A stretch of 64,000 nt of DNA from Rhizobiales bacterium 62-47 (GCA_001899255.1 MKVX01000011.1:186001-250000); one strand, 5' to 3'; numbered from the stretch's first letter, positions 46,028-56,131 are shown. A program made the numbers and translations. Notes: generated by a model from the sequence alone, not told the origin.

Positions 46028-48871
46028 TCAGCGCTGCAGGATATCGCGCACTTTGGCGGCAAAGCTGTCGACCGCGAAGGGCTTGGTGATGAGGTCCGTG
46101 GTGTCGCTCCACAGTTCGGCACCCGCGGCTACTTTTTCGGCGTAGCCGCTCATGAACAGCACCTTCAGGTCCGGCCGCCGCGCCTGCGCCTGCTCGGCCA
46201 GTTGCCTGCCGTTCATGCCCGGCAGGCCGATATCGGTGATCAGCAGATCGATGTTTGGCGACCGCTCCAGCAGCGCCAGCGCCGCCGGCGCATCATGCGC
46301 CTCGATCGTGCGGTAGCCCAGCTCGGACAGCGCCGTCGCGACGACAAGACGCACCGCAGCCTCGTCCTCAACGACGAGGATGGTCTCGCCGGTCGCGGCC
46401 GGTTCGACCGTGGCAGGTGGCGGCTCGGCCGCGGGCGCAGCCGGGCGCCCGCTGCGCGGCAGGAATACGGTCACCATGGTGCCCTCGCCGATCCGGCTGT
46501 CGATCCAGATGTGACCGCGCGACTGCTTGGCGAAGCCGTAGACCATCGACAGACCGAGGCCTGTGCCCTGCCCGATCGGCTTGGTGGTGAAGAACGGATC
46601 GAACGCGCGCTCGACCTGCGACGGCGTCATGCCGACGCCCTGATCGCGCACCGCGATGGTGACGTAGTCTCCGGCGGCAACATCGCGCTCGGCCGTGACG
46701 ATCGTCCGATTGCGGATCTCGATCGCCAGTTCGCCGCCATCGGGCATGGCGTCGCGCGCATTGATAACCAGATTGAGCACCGCATTCTCGAGCTGGTTAT
46801 GGTCCACCTCGGCGATCCATATGTCCGGATCGGCGACGATGGTGAGTTTGACGTGACTGCCGAGTGTTCGCCGCAGCATGTCTTCCATCGACAGGATCAG
46901 CTGGGCGACATCGATCGGCTTGAAGTCGAGCGATTGTTGCCGCGAGAAGGCCAGCAGCCGGTGCGTCAACGCGGCCGCTCGGTGCGCCGAATTGACCGCC
47001 GGATCGATGAAGCGATCGACATCGTCGAAACGCTTCGCCGCGATGCGCCGCTTGACGAGTTCGAGGCCGCCGATGATGCCGGTGAGCAGATTGTTGAAGT
47101 CGTGGGCGATGCCGCCGGTGAGTTGGCCGACCGCCTCCATCTTCTGCGCCTGACGCAACTGATCTTCCGCCGCGCGCAACGCCTGCTGCGCGTGCTTTTC
47201 CGCTGAAATGTCGCGGCCCACCGCATAGATCAGCCTGTCGTCGAGCACCGAGGTCCAGGAGATCCAGCGCTCGCCGCCATCCTCGGCGGGAAACGCACTC
47301 TCGAAACGGCCGGAATGCTCATTGGCTGCCAGACGCGTGAGGGACTTGCGCGCTTTCTGCAACGGCGACAGATGCTCGTGATCGAGCTGGGTCGGCCCCA
47401 GCAACTGGTCGGCGCTCCAGCCCACCACCTCGCTCCAAGCCGGATTGACGCTGAGCCAGCTGCCCTGCTGGTCGAGCACCAGCAACAGGTCGCGGGAGAC
47501 GTTCCAGATCCGGTCGCGCTCGCGGGTGCGCTTAGCGACCTCGATGGCCAGCGTCTCGTTGAGCCGCCGCAAATCGTCCTCCGCCGCTTTGCCGGAGGTG
47601 ATGTCATGCGCCACACCGATGAAACCGGCGTGACGACCCGAGGCATCCCAGCGTGGTTGCGATTCCGAACGGATCCAGCGCCATTTGCCGTCGGCGCGCA
47701 GATAGCGTGCCTCCAGGGCAAACGGCTTCAGCGACGACTCCCCGGCAATCTGCTCCTGCAGGATACGGGGCAGATCGTCCGGGTGCAGGATCTTACGCCA
47801 GTCGAACACCAGCGCCGCGTCGTAACTCAGGCCCAGAAAATCGAGATACGCCTGGTTGGCAAAGGCACGCTTGCCATCGAGGCGCGACACCCAGATCGGA
47901 ACCGGCGCGCTGTCGGCGATCAGCCGAAACCGCTGTTCGCTCTCGTAAAGCGTCTGCTGCGCCAGCATGCGATCGGTAATATCGATATGCGCGCCGACCA
48001 GCCGCAAAGCCTGCCCCGCGGCATCGCGCTCGATGCGGGCCTTGACCGAGATCCAGCGCGTCTCGCCATCGCTTGGCCGGATGATGCGATACTCGGACGA
48101 ATATTCCTCAGTGCCGTCGGCGATGGCCTTGAAGAAAGCTTTCTCGGTGAGTTCGCGGTCGTCCGGATGGATACGCCGGACCCAGTCTTCGTGCGTCTCC
48201 CCCATCGCTTCGGGCGGCAGGCCGTGGATCGCGAGATATTCCGGCGAGCGGCGGTTACGAAGGCCATTGCGCAGATCGACTTCGACGCCGCCGACGCGGC
48301 CGATCTCCTGCACGCGCGCCAGTTCAGCCTCGCGGTCACGCAACGCCCGGTCGGAATTCGACCGTTCGATGGCGAGCGCAACGCTGTTGGCGGCGAGCGC
48401 GAGAAGTTCGTTGCCGTCGGAGCCCGGACGGTTCGGCACGGGGAAGTAAAGCACCAGCGCGCCGAGGATGTGACCGTCGAGCGCCAGCACCGGCGCTGAC
48501 CATGCGGCCCGAGGTACAGCACCAAAAGCATCGAGGCCCGCCCACTCCGCGACATCCTCGAGATAGATCGATCGACGTTGACGGATGGCCTGTCTGGCGG
48601 GCGATACCCCCGCACGATCGGCATTGAGCTCCAGCGCGGCAATGGCCGGCGACAGGTCGTCTGTCGCGGCGGTGAGCCCATCGTCCTCGGCGTTGACGAA
48701 AAACAACCCGCACTGCGCGTCGTCGCCGACCAATGTTGCGATGGCCCGCACCAAATCCGCCAGCGTTTCGGTTAGTCCCTCGCCTGCCGCCACCCGCCGC
48801 AATATCGTCCGCTCGATGTCGAGCAGACTGAGAACCCTGCTTTCGGGGGTTGCATTGGGCAAATCAGCCAC
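46028..48871 (-). CDS. Soluble hybrid histidine kinase with GAF and multiple PAS domains
   Basis: About 947 residues from GTG 48871; a TTG at 48862 with GGGAAGG upstream is an equal candidate, and the longer open frame to ATG 49090 looks non-coding. In order: a GAF-like domain (residues 15-180), three PAS/PAC domains (about 195-330, 330-450, 470-590), HisKA with [20 protein letters not shown], HATPase with [16 protein letters not shown] and [20 protein letters not shown], and a C-terminal receiver ([14 protein letters not shown], phospho-Asp in [13 protein letters not shown]). It has no membrane helix, so it senses a cytoplasmic signal. No response regulator lies beside it. Confidence 0.9.
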   Translation of the reverse strand: MADLPNATPESRVLSLLDIERTILRRVAAGEGLTETLADLVRAIATLVGDDAQCGLFFVNAEDDGLTAATDDLSPAIAALELNADRAGVSPARQAIRQRRSIYLEDVAEWAGLDAFGAVPRAAWSAPVLALDGHILGALVLYFPVPNRPGSDGNELLALAANSVALAIERSNSDRALRDREAELARVQEIGRVGGVEVDLRNGLRNRRSPEYLAIHGLPPEAMGETHEDWVRRIHPDDRELTEKAFFKAIADGTEEYSSEYRIIRPSDGETRWISVKARIERDAAGQALRLVGAHIDITDRMLAQQTLYESEQRFRLIADSAPVPIWVSRLDGKRAFANQAYLDFLGLSYDAALVFDWRKILHPDDLPRILQEQIAGESSLKPFALEARYLRADGKWRWIRSESQPRWDASGRHAGFIGVAHDITSGKAAEDDLRRLNETLAIEVAKRTRERDRIWNVSRDLLLVLDQQGSWLSVNPAWSEVVGWSADQLLGPTQLDHEHLSPLQKARKSLTRLAANEHSGRFESAFPAEDGGERWISWTSVLDDRLIYAVGRDISAEKHAQQALRAAEDQLRQAQKMEAVGQLTGGIAHDFNNLLTGIIGGLELVKRRIAAKRFDDVDRFIDPAVNSAHRAAALTHRLLAFSRQQSLDFKPIDVAQLILSMEDMLRRTLGSHVKLTIVADPDIWIAEVDHNQLENAVLNLVINARDAMPDGGELAIEIRNRTIVTAERDVAAGDYVTIAVRDQGVGMTPSQVERAFDPFFTTKPIGQGTGLGLSMVYGFAKQSRGHIWIDSRIGEGTMVTVFLPRSGRPAAPAAEPPPATVEPAATGETILVVEDEAAVRLVVATALSELGYRTIEAHDAPAALALLERSPNIDLLITDIGLPGMNGRQLAEQAQARRPDLKVLFMSGYAEKVAAGAELWSDTTDLITKPFAVDSFAAKVRDILQR

Positions 48872-49180
48872 CTTCCCGAACGCAGAGACGGGGAAGATCG
48901 ACTGACATCGTGGTCCGAGCCCCCTCGACCATTCCTTGCACTGTGAAATCCAACGTCGCCAAAGCCGAAAAGCCAAACGCGAGCGGGGCCCGGAAGTTCC
49001 ATGGCTGGCCCGAAACTGCCCGTGGGCGGGAAAATGCCGGCTGGAGTGGCCAAATTCGGGTGCGCGCACGCGCCCCGTGTGGCATAGCAACGCTGACGCC
49101 GATCAAGGATCGGATCGCCGCAAGGTTGGTACCGGATTGGGGTTATTTCGATCCAAAAGGGCGGGAATCGACCGAAATGA
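48872..49180. other. 309-base stretch upstream of the hybrid kinase
   Basis: No gene or repeat is seen. It should carry the promoter of the kinase gene, and the tRNA-Pro gene ends at its right edge. Confidence 0.4.
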
Positions 49181-49257
49181 TGGTCGGAGTGGCAGGATTC
49201 GAACCTGCGACCCCTGCGTCCCGAACGCAGTGCTCTACCGGGCTGAGCCACACTCCG
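49181..49257 (-). tRNA. tRNA-Pro (anticodon CGG)
   Basis: Read on the minus strand the acceptor CGGAGTG pairs with CACTCCG, followed by A and an encoded CCA. The anticodon stem CTGCG/CGCAG encloses TTCGGGA, giving CGG (codon CCG). The T-arm is GCAGG TTCGAAT CCTGC. There is no integrase at this tRNA. Confidence 0.95.
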
Positions 49258-49325
49258 ACAAGATGCGCGGCTTATAGCCTTGGCTCGCGCATACCGCAAG
49301 AAGCTGAATTGAGGATCTGAAGCTG

Positions 49326-50321
49326 ATGACCGTTGGTCTAACAACAAAAATGCTGGCTGCGGGCACCGTGGCGACCACCGAGGCCGCCCGGTGCCTCGCC
49401 GACGGTGGCCTGGTGGCGTTTCCCACCGAGACGGTCTACGGCCTCGGCGCCGACGCGACGCATCCGGAGGCCATTGCCCGGCTTTATCAGGCCAAGGGGC
49501 GACCCTCGTTCAATCCGCTGATTGCCCATGTCGCAGACCTTGCCGCCGCCGAGCGCGTCGCGCGTTTCGATGCCACCGCGCGCCGCCTCGCCGAAGCGTT
49601 CTGGCCCGGCCCGTTGACGCTGGTGCTGCCGAAGACGCTGGATTGCCCGGTCGCGGCTCTGGCCACCGCCGGGCTGGACACCGTGGCTGTGCGGGTGCCC
49701 GCGCACCCGGTGGCGCGCGATCTCCTGCGCCAGCTCGGGCACCCGATCGTCGCGCCTTCGGCGAATCGGTCTGGCCATGTCTCGCCGACCGCCGCCGCGC
49801 ACGTTGCCAGCGACCTTGCGGGCCGCATCGACCTGATCATCGACGGCGGACCGGTCTCGGTCGGTGTCGAATCGACCATTGTCGGCTGCTTCGCGACGCC
49901 GCTGCTGCTGCGGCCGGGCGGCACCCCACGCGCCGACATCGAGCGCGTGCTTGGCCATACCCTCGCCCGCATGCCGACGCCGACATCGCCCGCGCAAGAT
50001 GGCCAGCCGCTGGCCCCCGGCATGCTGGCCTCGCATTACGCGCCGCGTACCAAGGTGCGGCTCAATGCCGACCGACTGGAGCCGGGCGAAGCGCTGCTGG
50101 CGTTCGGCCCGACGCTGATCGCGGGCAGCGAAAGCGCTGCCGCAACACTCAACCTGTCGGCGCGCGGCGACGTCATCGAAGCCGCCGCCAATTTGTTCAG
50201 CCATCTGCGCACGCTGGATCTCGCCAAAGCGCGCGCCATTGCCGTGATGCCGGTCCCCGACGACGGCCTCGGCGAAGCCATCAATGATCGACTGCGCCGC
50301 GCGGCGGTGCCACAGGACTGA
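49326..50321 (+). CDS. Sua5/YwlC-type threonylcarbamoyl-AMP synthase
   Basis: 331 residues. The YrdC domain has GGLVAFPTETVYGLGADATH, YQAKGRPSFNPLIAHVADLA, VAVRVPAHPVARDLLRQLGH and APSANRSGHVSPT. A C-terminal Sua5 domain (from about residue 220, PGMLASHYAPRTKVRLNADR) is present, so this is the longer Sua5 form. It makes threonylcarbamoyl-AMP for the universal t6A tRNA modification. It is next to tRNA-Pro. The start ATG 49326 is clear. Confidence 0.93.
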   Translation: MTVGLTTKMLAAGTVATTEAARCLADGGLVAFPTETVYGLGADATHPEAIARLYQAKGRPSFNPLIAHVADLAAAERVARFDATARRLAEAFWPGPLTLVLPKTLDCPVAALATAGLDTVAVRVPAHPVARDLLRQLGHPIVAPSANRSGHVSPTAAAHVASDLAGRIDLIIDGGPVSVGVESTIVGCFATPLLLRPGGTPRADIERVLGHTLARMPTPTSPAQDGQPLAPGMLASHYAPRTKVRLNADRLEPGEALLAFGPTLIAGSESAAATLNLSARGDVIEAAANLFSHLRTLDLAKARAIAVMPVPDDGLGEAINDRLRRAAVPQD

Positions 50322-50362
50322 TAGGCTTCGAGGCGTGTCAGCAAACAAGCAAGAGACGTGAG

Positions 50363-51790
50363 ATGAACATCGTCCAGCCAGCACCGGCCTCGCTTTCGCC
50401 CGAACTGATCGCCCGCTTTCGGGCCATCGTCGGCGACAAATACGGCGTCACCGATGCCGCGGAGATCGCGCCCTACGTCACCGAAGAGCGCAATCTCTAC
50501 GTCGGCCATTCGCCGCTGGTGCTGCGTCCCGGCTCAACGGATGAAGTCGTCGCGATCTGCAAGCTGGCGACCGAGACCCGCACCGCGCTGGTGCCGCAGG
50601 GCGGCAACACCGGCCTCGTCGGCGGCCAGACGCCGCATCACGGCGAGGTGGTGCTGTCGCTGCGCCGCATGGACAAGATCCGCGATGTCGATACGCAGTC
50701 CAATACCATGACGGTCGAAGCCGGCGCGGTGCTGCAGACGCTGCAGCAACGCGCCAGCGACGTGGATCGGTTGTTTCCGCTGTCGCTCGGTGCCGAAGGC
50801 AGTTGCACCATCGGCGGCAACCTTTCGACCAACGCCGGCGGCACCGGCGCGCTCGCCTACGGCGTGGCGCGCGCCATGGCGCTCGGCCTCGAGGTGGTGC
50901 TGGCCGACGGCCGCGTGCTCAACACGCTGTCGAAGCTGAAGAAGGACAACACCGGCTACAACCTGCACAATCTCTTCATCGGCGCCGAAGGAACACTCGG
51001 CGTCATCACCGCCGCGACGTTGAAGCTGTTTCCCAAGCCGCGTGGGGTGGCGACCGCTTTCGTCGGTCTCACCTCCGCCGAAGCCGCGTTGAAGCTGCTC
51101 GAAATCTCACAGAATGAAGCGGCGGGGAGCCTCACCAGCTTCGAATTGCTGGCTGAGATTTGTGTCGATTTCTGCGTCAAGCACGGGCCTGCGATCCGCG
51201 ATCCGCTGGCGCAACGCTATCCGTGGTACGTGCTGATGGAGGTGTCGTCATCGCGCGACGATGCCCGCGCCACGCTGGAAGCGATCCTCGAACGCGGCGT
51301 CGAGCACGGCATCGTCGATGACGCCGTGATCGCGGAAAATCTGACGCAGCGCACCGCGTTCTGGAAATTGCGCGAAGTGATTTCGCCGGCGCAGAAGCCG
51401 GAAGGCGGCTCGATCAAGCACGACGTCTCGGTACCGGTCGCGGCGGTGCCGGCTTTCATCGAAGCTGCCAACGCCGCCGTGGTGAAGCTGATCCCCGGCA
51501 GCCGCCCGGTGCCGTTCGGCCATCTCGGCGACGGCAACATCCACTACAATGTCAGCCAGCCGGTCGGCGGCAGCAAGGAGGAATTCCTGGCACGCTGGCA
51601 CGAGGTCAACGCCGTGGTGTTCGACATCGTGCTGAAGATGGGCGGCTCGATTTCCGCCGAGCATGGCATCGGCGTGATGAAGCGCGACGAGCTGCCGGAG
51701 GTGAAGGACAAGGTCGCCATCGAGGTGATGCGCGGCATCAAGGCTCTGCTCGATCCGCTCAACATCATGAATCCCGGCAAGGTGCTGTAA
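50363..51790 (+). CDS. FAD-linked oxidase, GlcD/D-2-hydroxyacid dehydrogenase type
   Basis: 475 residues. The FAD-binding PCMH domain has TALVPQGGNTGLVGGQTPHH and LGAEGSCTIGGNLSTNAGGT. The C-terminal substrate domain has FGHLGDGNIHYNVSQPVGG and SISAEHGIGVMKRDELPEVK. The family covers D-lactate, D-2-hydroxyglutarate and glycolate dehydrogenases. This one appears cytoplasmic or membrane-peripheral. No GlcE/GlcF partners lie beside it, so a stand-alone D-2-hydroxyglutarate or D-lactate dehydrogenase is likely. Confidence 0.9.
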   Translation: MNIVQPAPASLSPELIARFRAIVGDKYGVTDAAEIAPYVTEERNLYVGHSPLVLRPGSTDEVVAICKLATETRTALVPQGGNTGLVGGQTPHHGEVVLSLRRMDKIRDVDTQSNTMTVEAGAVLQTLQQRASDVDRLFPLSLGAEGSCTIGGNLSTNAGGTGALAYGVARAMALGLEVVLADGRVLNTLSKLKKDNTGYNLHNLFIGAEGTLGVITAATLKLFPKPRGVATAFVGLTSAEAALKLLEISQNEAAGSLTSFELLAEICVDFCVKHGPAIRDPLAQRYPWYVLMEVSSSRDDARATLEAILERGVEHGIVDDAVIAENLTQRTAFWKLREVISPAQKPEGGSIKHDVSVPVAAVPAFIEAANAAVVKLIPGSRPVPFGHLGDGNIHYNVSQPVGGSKEEFLARWHEVNAVVFDIVLKMGGSISAEHGIGVMKRDELPEVKDKVAIEVMRGIKALLDPLNIMNPGKVL

Positions 51791-51796
51791 CCCAGG

Positions 51797-53224
51797 TCAC
51801 GCCTCGGGCGCACGGCCTTTATCGTCGCCGGCATCACGCGCACGATGGCGCAACTCGGCCCCGCGCCGGAACAAGCGGTCGCGGCGCATCTGCATACGGT
51901 TGAGCCATTTCAACAGCCCGTAAGAGAGCCGGATTTTTTCCTCGCCCACCGGGCGATCGAAGCCGCCATGCATCCACGTCGACTTGGGGTAGGCCACCAA
52001 CTGATCGGGATAGACGCTACGATGGCCGATCATCACGTAAGCGGCCATCGCGGCACCGGCGACATAGATCGTGCCGGTCACACCACCGAACAACTCGACG
52101 CCCATGAGAATGGCGGCAATCGGCGTGTTCGATGCCGATGCCACGACGGCAACGAGCCCGGCCGCCGCGCCCAGTGTCGGGCTGATGCCGAGCAGATGCG
52201 CGAACGCATTGCCGGTGATGGCGCCGATCACGAATTGCGGCGTGACGATGCCGCCATAGAAGCCGGAGCCCAACGTGATGGCGACCAGCAGCGTCTTCCA
52301 GAAAAATCCGAGATACGGCATGGCTTCGCCGGTCAAAGCACGGTCCATTAGCGGTAGACTCAATCCGAGATAATCGCGCGGAATGACGGTGATGAGCAGC
52401 GCCAGCACCAGACCGCCCGCCAGCGGCATCAGCGGCGGCCAGATCGCATAACGCACGCGCAGGCGATTAAATGTCCGCCGCGCCAGCCCGACCATTTCAA
52501 CGAACAGTCCCGCCACAATGCCGCAGACGATGCCGATGACGATTGTCTTGATGAACAGCATTTCGGAAAACGGCGGCAGCAACTGCATGCTGTAGTACTG
52601 ATAGGGAATGTCCCAGAACTTGCTGATCTCGAACGAGGCGACGCCGGCGACGATCGCCGGGAACAGGAAATCGTGGCGGATGCGGCCGATCGCCAAGACC
52701 TCGACGCCATAGATCGCGCCGGCGATCGGCGTGCCGAACACGCTGGCGAAGCCGGCGCTGACACCGCAGGCGACGATCCGCTTCTGCAGTTCGACATTCA
52801 AGCCGAGCAATCGGCCAAGACCTGACGCCAGCGAACCGCCGATGTGCGAGCACGGACCTTCCTTGCCGGCGGAGCCGCCGGACGCCAGCGTGATGATGGC
52901 CGCCACCGGTTTGATCGCCATGGTCCTGAGCGGCATCCAACCGGATTGGCGGTGCACGGCCGCGATCACACCATCGCCAAGGCCAGTGCGGTTAAGCTTG
53001 TAGCCGTAATAAAGCAGCAGACCGTTGAGCAGACCGCCGAGCGGCAACAACGCCATCTGCCATGGCAGCGAGACCGCGGCGGTTCGATCGGACAGAAAAA
53101 ACAGGCCATGCAGGAACAGACTGGTGCCGCTGCCGACCAGAATCCCGGTCAACGTCGCCAGCACGATCCATTGCAGGATCGTCGCCAGCATGACGACCGG
53201 CTCGATATAACTGGTGCGGGGCAT
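51797..53224 (-). CDS. ClC-family chloride channel/transporter
   Basis: 475 residues, about 11 membrane segments. The typical pore motifs are GSGTSLFLHGLFF (in place of GSGIP), GSAGKEGPCSHIGGSLASGL (gating Glu kept in GKEGP) and GSGFYGGIVTPQFVIGAITG (GxFxP region). The altered first motif may change ion choice. There is no CBS domain. It is in the inner membrane; ClC proteins exchange Cl- for H+ or act as channels. Confidence 0.9.
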   Translation of the reverse strand: MPRTSYIEPVVMLATILQWIVLATLTGILVGSGTSLFLHGLFFLSDRTAAVSLPWQMALLPLGGLLNGLLLYYGYKLNRTGLGDGVIAAVHRQSGWMPLRTMAIKPVAAIITLASGGSAGKEGPCSHIGGSLASGLGRLLGLNVELQKRIVACGVSAGFASVFGTPIAGAIYGVEVLAIGRIRHDFLFPAIVAGVASFEISKFWDIPYQYYSMQLLPPFSEMLFIKTIVIGIVCGIVAGLFVEMVGLARRTFNRLRVRYAIWPPLMPLAGGLVLALLITVIPRDYLGLSLPLMDRALTGEAMPYLGFFWKTLLVAITLGSGFYGGIVTPQFVIGAITGNAFAHLLGISPTLGAAAGLVAVVASASNTPIAAILMGVELFGGVTGTIYVAGAAMAAYVMIGHRSVYPDQLVAYPKSTWMHGGFDRPVGEEKIRLSYGLLKWLNRMQMRRDRLFRRGAELRHRARDAGDDKGRAPEA

Positions 53225-53282
53225 GGCGCTTCATTGTCATGCCGGGACCAAAGCCGTCAAGCGAGCGGTCGGTGTGGGCTTT

Positions 53283-54053
53283 TCAGAATAACGAGCCCTG
53301 CCCCCTGTCATTCGACGATGCCGACGGCTTGCGCGGCGCGGCTTTCTTCTCCGGCTTGGGCGGTGGCGCCTCGGCGGCGATCTGCGCATCGGTGATCGGC
53401 AGGATCAGTTGCGCATCGTCGTTGGCAACACGATTGACGGCGCGCGACACCCGATGCCAGACGAAATCGCCCTCGCGCGGCGCCACCAGCAGCGCCATCG
53501 CCTCATCGACATCGACCTCGACGCAATCCAGCCAGCGCGCAAAATCCTGCGGTCCAATCACCACCGGCACACGATGATGCAGCACCGCCAGCTCGGGGCT
53601 TGCCGCCGTGGTCATGATGGCGACGGTGTCGAGTTCTTCGCCGTTCGGACCTGTCCAGGTTTCCGCGAGCCCGGCAAACCCGATCGGGCCGCCGTGGCGG
53701 GGTGCGATAAAATACGGATGCTTCTCGCCTTGCGATGTATGCCATTCGTAATAGCCATCCGCTGGAATCAGACAGCGGCGGCGTTTGATGGCGTTGCGGA
53801 ACGCCGGCTTGTCGCGCGCGGTCTCGGCACGCGCATTGATCAGCAGCGTGAAATTGCGCGGATCCTTCACCCACGCCGGCAAGAACCCCCAGCGCATTAG
53901 GCGAAAATGCCGAGCTCCCTGCTCGACAATCACAACGGGAATCGGTTGCGTCGGCGCGATGTTATAGCGCGCCGGAAAATTCGGCTGATCGGCGTATCCG
54001 AAAACCTCGCGTATCGCAGCCGGCGGCGAGGTAATTACATAACGACCGCACAT
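53283..54053 (-). CDS. YedK/HMCES-type SOS response-associated protein
   Basis: 256 residues from ATG 54053, so that Cys2 is at the mature N-terminus (MCGRYVITSPPAA). It shows LINARAETARDKPAF (Asn), CLIPADGYYEWHTSQGEKHP (Glu) and LHHRVPVVIGP (His), the residues that form the DNA-protein cross-link with abasic sites. The longer frame with MGQR before it would hide Cys2 and is rejected. The C-terminal tail (PPPKPEKKAAPRKPSASSND) is extended and basic. Confidence 0.93.
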   Translation of the reverse strand: MCGRYVITSPPAAIREVFGYADQPNFPARYNIAPTQPIPVVIVEQGARHFRLMRWGFLPAWVKDPRNFTLLINARAETARDKPAFRNAIKRRRCLIPADGYYEWHTSQGEKHPYFIAPRHGGPIGFAGLAETWTGPNGEELDTVAIMTTAASPELAVLHHRVPVVIGPQDFARWLDCVEVDVDEAMALLVAPREGDFVWHRVSRAVNRVANDDAQLILPITDAQIAAEAPPPKPEKKAAPRKPSASSNDRGQGSLF

Positions 54054-54116
54054 TCTCTGTCCCAATCCGCGGATTTCTTCAGTACCTTTTAACTCCGGAC
54101 GTTAAAAGTGCATCCA

Positions 54117-54635
54117 ATGGTATCCAGCTCCGTCAAAACCGTTCTCCCCGTCGCAAATCCGGCAAACTCCGGCGCGCCCGACGTGGCGCAACTGACGGCG
54201 GCCAACATCAATCCGCGCACTGGGCTGGCGACCGACTATCTCAACCACTTCAACGAAGCCATCATGCTACTGGAGATGATTCCGGACATGCCGGAGTGCA
54301 TGACCGATTTCCTGGAGTGGCAGCCGTTGAGCTATCGCGAACATTTCGCCGCCTCCAACTTCAAGGCGCGCGATCTCGCCATCGCCGCTTATGACTCGGC
54401 GGATGACGCCATTCGTACCGAATTCGACAATATCACCGGCGCCATGACCTCGATCCTCACCGCCGTGGGTGCGGCGATGCGCGAAGCCCAGCAGGACAAG
54501 ACGCGGATCGCGCTGGCGCGGCAGGCGACCGGCTGGGTGCGGCCGCTGGTCACCCTAGCCGGTGGCATCATCCATGGCCCGAGCGTCGAGGCCGATGCCG
54601 ACGTCGATTACATCATGAGCCACAAGCTGCCATGA
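54117..54635 (+). CDS. Conserved hypothetical protein coupled to a NUDIX hydrolase
   Basis: 172 residues from ATG 54117 (a GTG at 54108 is an alternative start). It is mostly helical: FNEAIMLLEMIPDMPECMTD then FLEWQPLSYREHFAASNFKA and DNITGAMTSILTAVGAAMRE. No signal peptide or membrane segment is seen. I recognise no family with a function. Its last four bases (ATGA) overlap the NUDIX start, so both are translated together. Confidence 0.75.
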   Translation: MVSSSVKTVLPVANPANSGAPDVAQLTAANINPRTGLATDYLNHFNEAIMLLEMIPDMPECMTDFLEWQPLSYREHFAASNFKARDLAIAAYDSADDAIRTEFDNITGAMTSILTAVGAAMREAQQDKTRIALARQATGWVRPLVTLAGGIIHGPSVEADADVDYIMSHKLP

Positions 54636-55078
54636 CCGCCACGCCCGGAGCCCGGCCCCAATTGGCGGTCAGTGCCGTCATTTTCCGGAATGACCAGTTG
54701 CTGCTGGTGCGCCGCGCGCGCGAGCCGGGACGCGGGCTGTATTCGGTGCCGGGGGGGCGCGTCGAACACGGCGAAACCCTGCACGAGGCGGCCGCTCGCG
54801 AGGTTCGCGAGGAGACCTCGCTGGCGATCGACATCGTCGGCTTTGCCGGCTGGCGCGAGGTGCTGCCGGACCTCGCCGCAGGACGCGCCGGTCATTATCT
54901 GGTGATCTCATTCGCGGCACGCTGGCGCGATGGCGAAGTGGCGCTCAACGACGAGCTCGACGAGTTCCGCTGGCTCGATGCGGCCAGCTTCGACGATTTG
55001 ACCGCAAGCCGCACCCTGCGCACGACGCAAGGATTGAGGGGCATTGTCGGCGCTGCCCGCAAGCTGATCGAGGCGTGA
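54632..55078 (+). CDS. NUDIX hydrolase
   Basis: 148 residues. The Nudix box is GRVEHGETLHEAAAREVREE then TSL, with the Glu residues needed to hold Mg2+. The N-terminal strand is LAVSAVIFRNDQLLLVRRAR. The family cleaves nucleoside diphosphates linked to other groups. The exact substrate is unknown; the ADP-ribose and dGTP-type classes are both possible. It overlaps the gene before by 4 bases. Confidence 0.9.
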   Translation: MTATPGARPQLAVSAVIFRNDQLLLVRRAREPGRGLYSVPGGRVEHGETLHEAAAREVREETSLAIDIVGFAGWREVLPDLAAGRAGHYLVISFAARWRDGEVALNDELDEFRWLDAASFDDLTASRTLRTTQGLRGIVGAARKLIEA

Positions 55079-55146
55079 GAGCCAGGGCATTGCCTTGCTT
55101 CCGCCCTCCCGAAAAGGCATATCGGGACCGTTTCGGACATGAATTG

Positions 55147-55539
55147 ATGCTCAAACGATATTTTGCAGCCCTCCTGATCGTGACGGCATGCTGCCTGGGT
55201 CAGGGCGCCGGTCCTGCGCGGGCGCAGGACGCCGCGGCCGCGCCGTTCGACGCCGACCTGCAGCGCCTGGCCGAGATTCTGGGCGCGCTGCACTATCTGC
55301 GCGGCATCTGCGGTGCCAACGAGGGGCCGAAGTGGCGCAACGAGATGCAGGCGCTGATCAATGCGGAAACCCCCTCCGGCGACCGCCGCGCCCGCATGAT
55401 CGCCGGGTTCAACCGCGGCTATAACGGCTTCCAGCAGACCTACCGGACCTGCACTCCGGCCGCGAACATCGCCATCCGCCGCTATATCGACGAGGGCGCG
55501 CGCATCTCCCGCGACCTCACCGCGCGTTACGCCAACTAA
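55147..55539 (+). CDS. TIGR02301-family exported protein
   Basis: 130 residues from ATG 55147. A signal peptide (FAALLIVTACCLGQGAGPAR) precedes a small periplasmic domain: LQRLAEILGALHYLRGICGA, NEGPKWRNEMQALINAE and FNRGYNGFQQTYRTCTPAAN. The Cys pair may form a disulfide. The family is restricted to alphaproteobacteria and has no known function. Confidence 0.85.
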   Translation: MLKRYFAALLIVTACCLGQGAGPARAQDAAAAPFDADLQRLAEILGALHYLRGICGANEGPKWRNEMQALINAETPSGDRRARMIAGFNRGYNGFQQTYRTCTPAANIAIRRYIDEGARISRDLTARYAN

Positions 55540-55861
55540 CCAAACAGATGACGCGTCATTCCGGGATGCGCCTTTTTCAGGCGCACGCCCGGAATTCATA
55601 CTCCCTGTGGCTGTTATGGATTCCGGGCTCGCTCACAAGAGTTCGCGCCCCGCAATGACGGTAACAGAATTGGCGATGTCAGCCCTCAGGTTTCCCGCTG
55701 TTGCCCGGACGCCGCGCGGCGGAACTTTCGCGTAATTGCTACCGGCCCCGTTAACCCTTCTTAAAGAAGTAGCCTAGGCGAAACCTGCCTCCGTGCTACA
55801 CCTTGTGCCGCATTTCGAGGCGATTCACCTGAATCGCGCCCTTCAGGTCTTTGGGAATTCC
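55540..55861. other. Intergenic region with one palindromic repeat
   Basis: It contains the family D repeat at 55554-55660 and nothing else that I can support apart from the likely promoter of the small gene at 55862. Confidence 0.5.
55554..55660. repeat. Palindromic intergenic repeat, family D ('CGTCATTCCGGGATGCG')
   Basis: CGTCATTCCGGGATGCGCC...GGCGCACGCCCGGAATTC and a right part GGATTCCGGGCTCGC...GCAATGACG. Its outer ends are reverse complements. It is related in outline to family C at 29604-29720. Confidence 0.65.
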
Positions 55862-56128
55862 ATGAGCCAGCCCCTGTCGTTCAGTTCTGCGCGCGAGCCG
55901 ATGCCCGATCACGAGCAGAAGCAGGCTGCTCTCAGCTATCTCAACGAAGCATGGGCCGAAGCCCGCCACGACGGCGTCGATGGCGATTGCCTGGCGCAGG
56001 CCAGCCTGTTCGCCGCGTTCGCCGAACTGGTCGGCACCTACGGCGAAGATGCCGTGGCGAAGTTCGTCGAAGGACTCGCCAGCCGCGTCCGCAACGGCGA
56101 GTTCTCCATCATTCTGGCCAAGCAGTAA
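55862..56128 (+). CDS. Small conserved hypothetical protein
   Basis: 88 residues from ATG 55862 (MSQPLSFSSAREPMPDHEQK). It is helical, with EAWAEARHDGVDGDCLAQAS then LFAAFAELVGTYGEDAVAKF and EGLASRVRNGEFSI. The pattern resembles small rhizobial proteins with no known function. It converges with dihydroorotase, 3 bases apart. Confidence 0.7.
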   Translation: MSQPLSFSSAREPMPDHEQKQAALSYLNEAWAEARHDGVDGDCLAQASLFAAFAELVGTYGEDAVAKFVEGLASRVRNGEFSIILAKQ

Positions 56129-56131
56129 GCG

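Noticed and set aside
49181..49257. tRNA-Pro as a second island site
   Set aside because: No integrase or composition change on either side; neighbouring genes are core genes.
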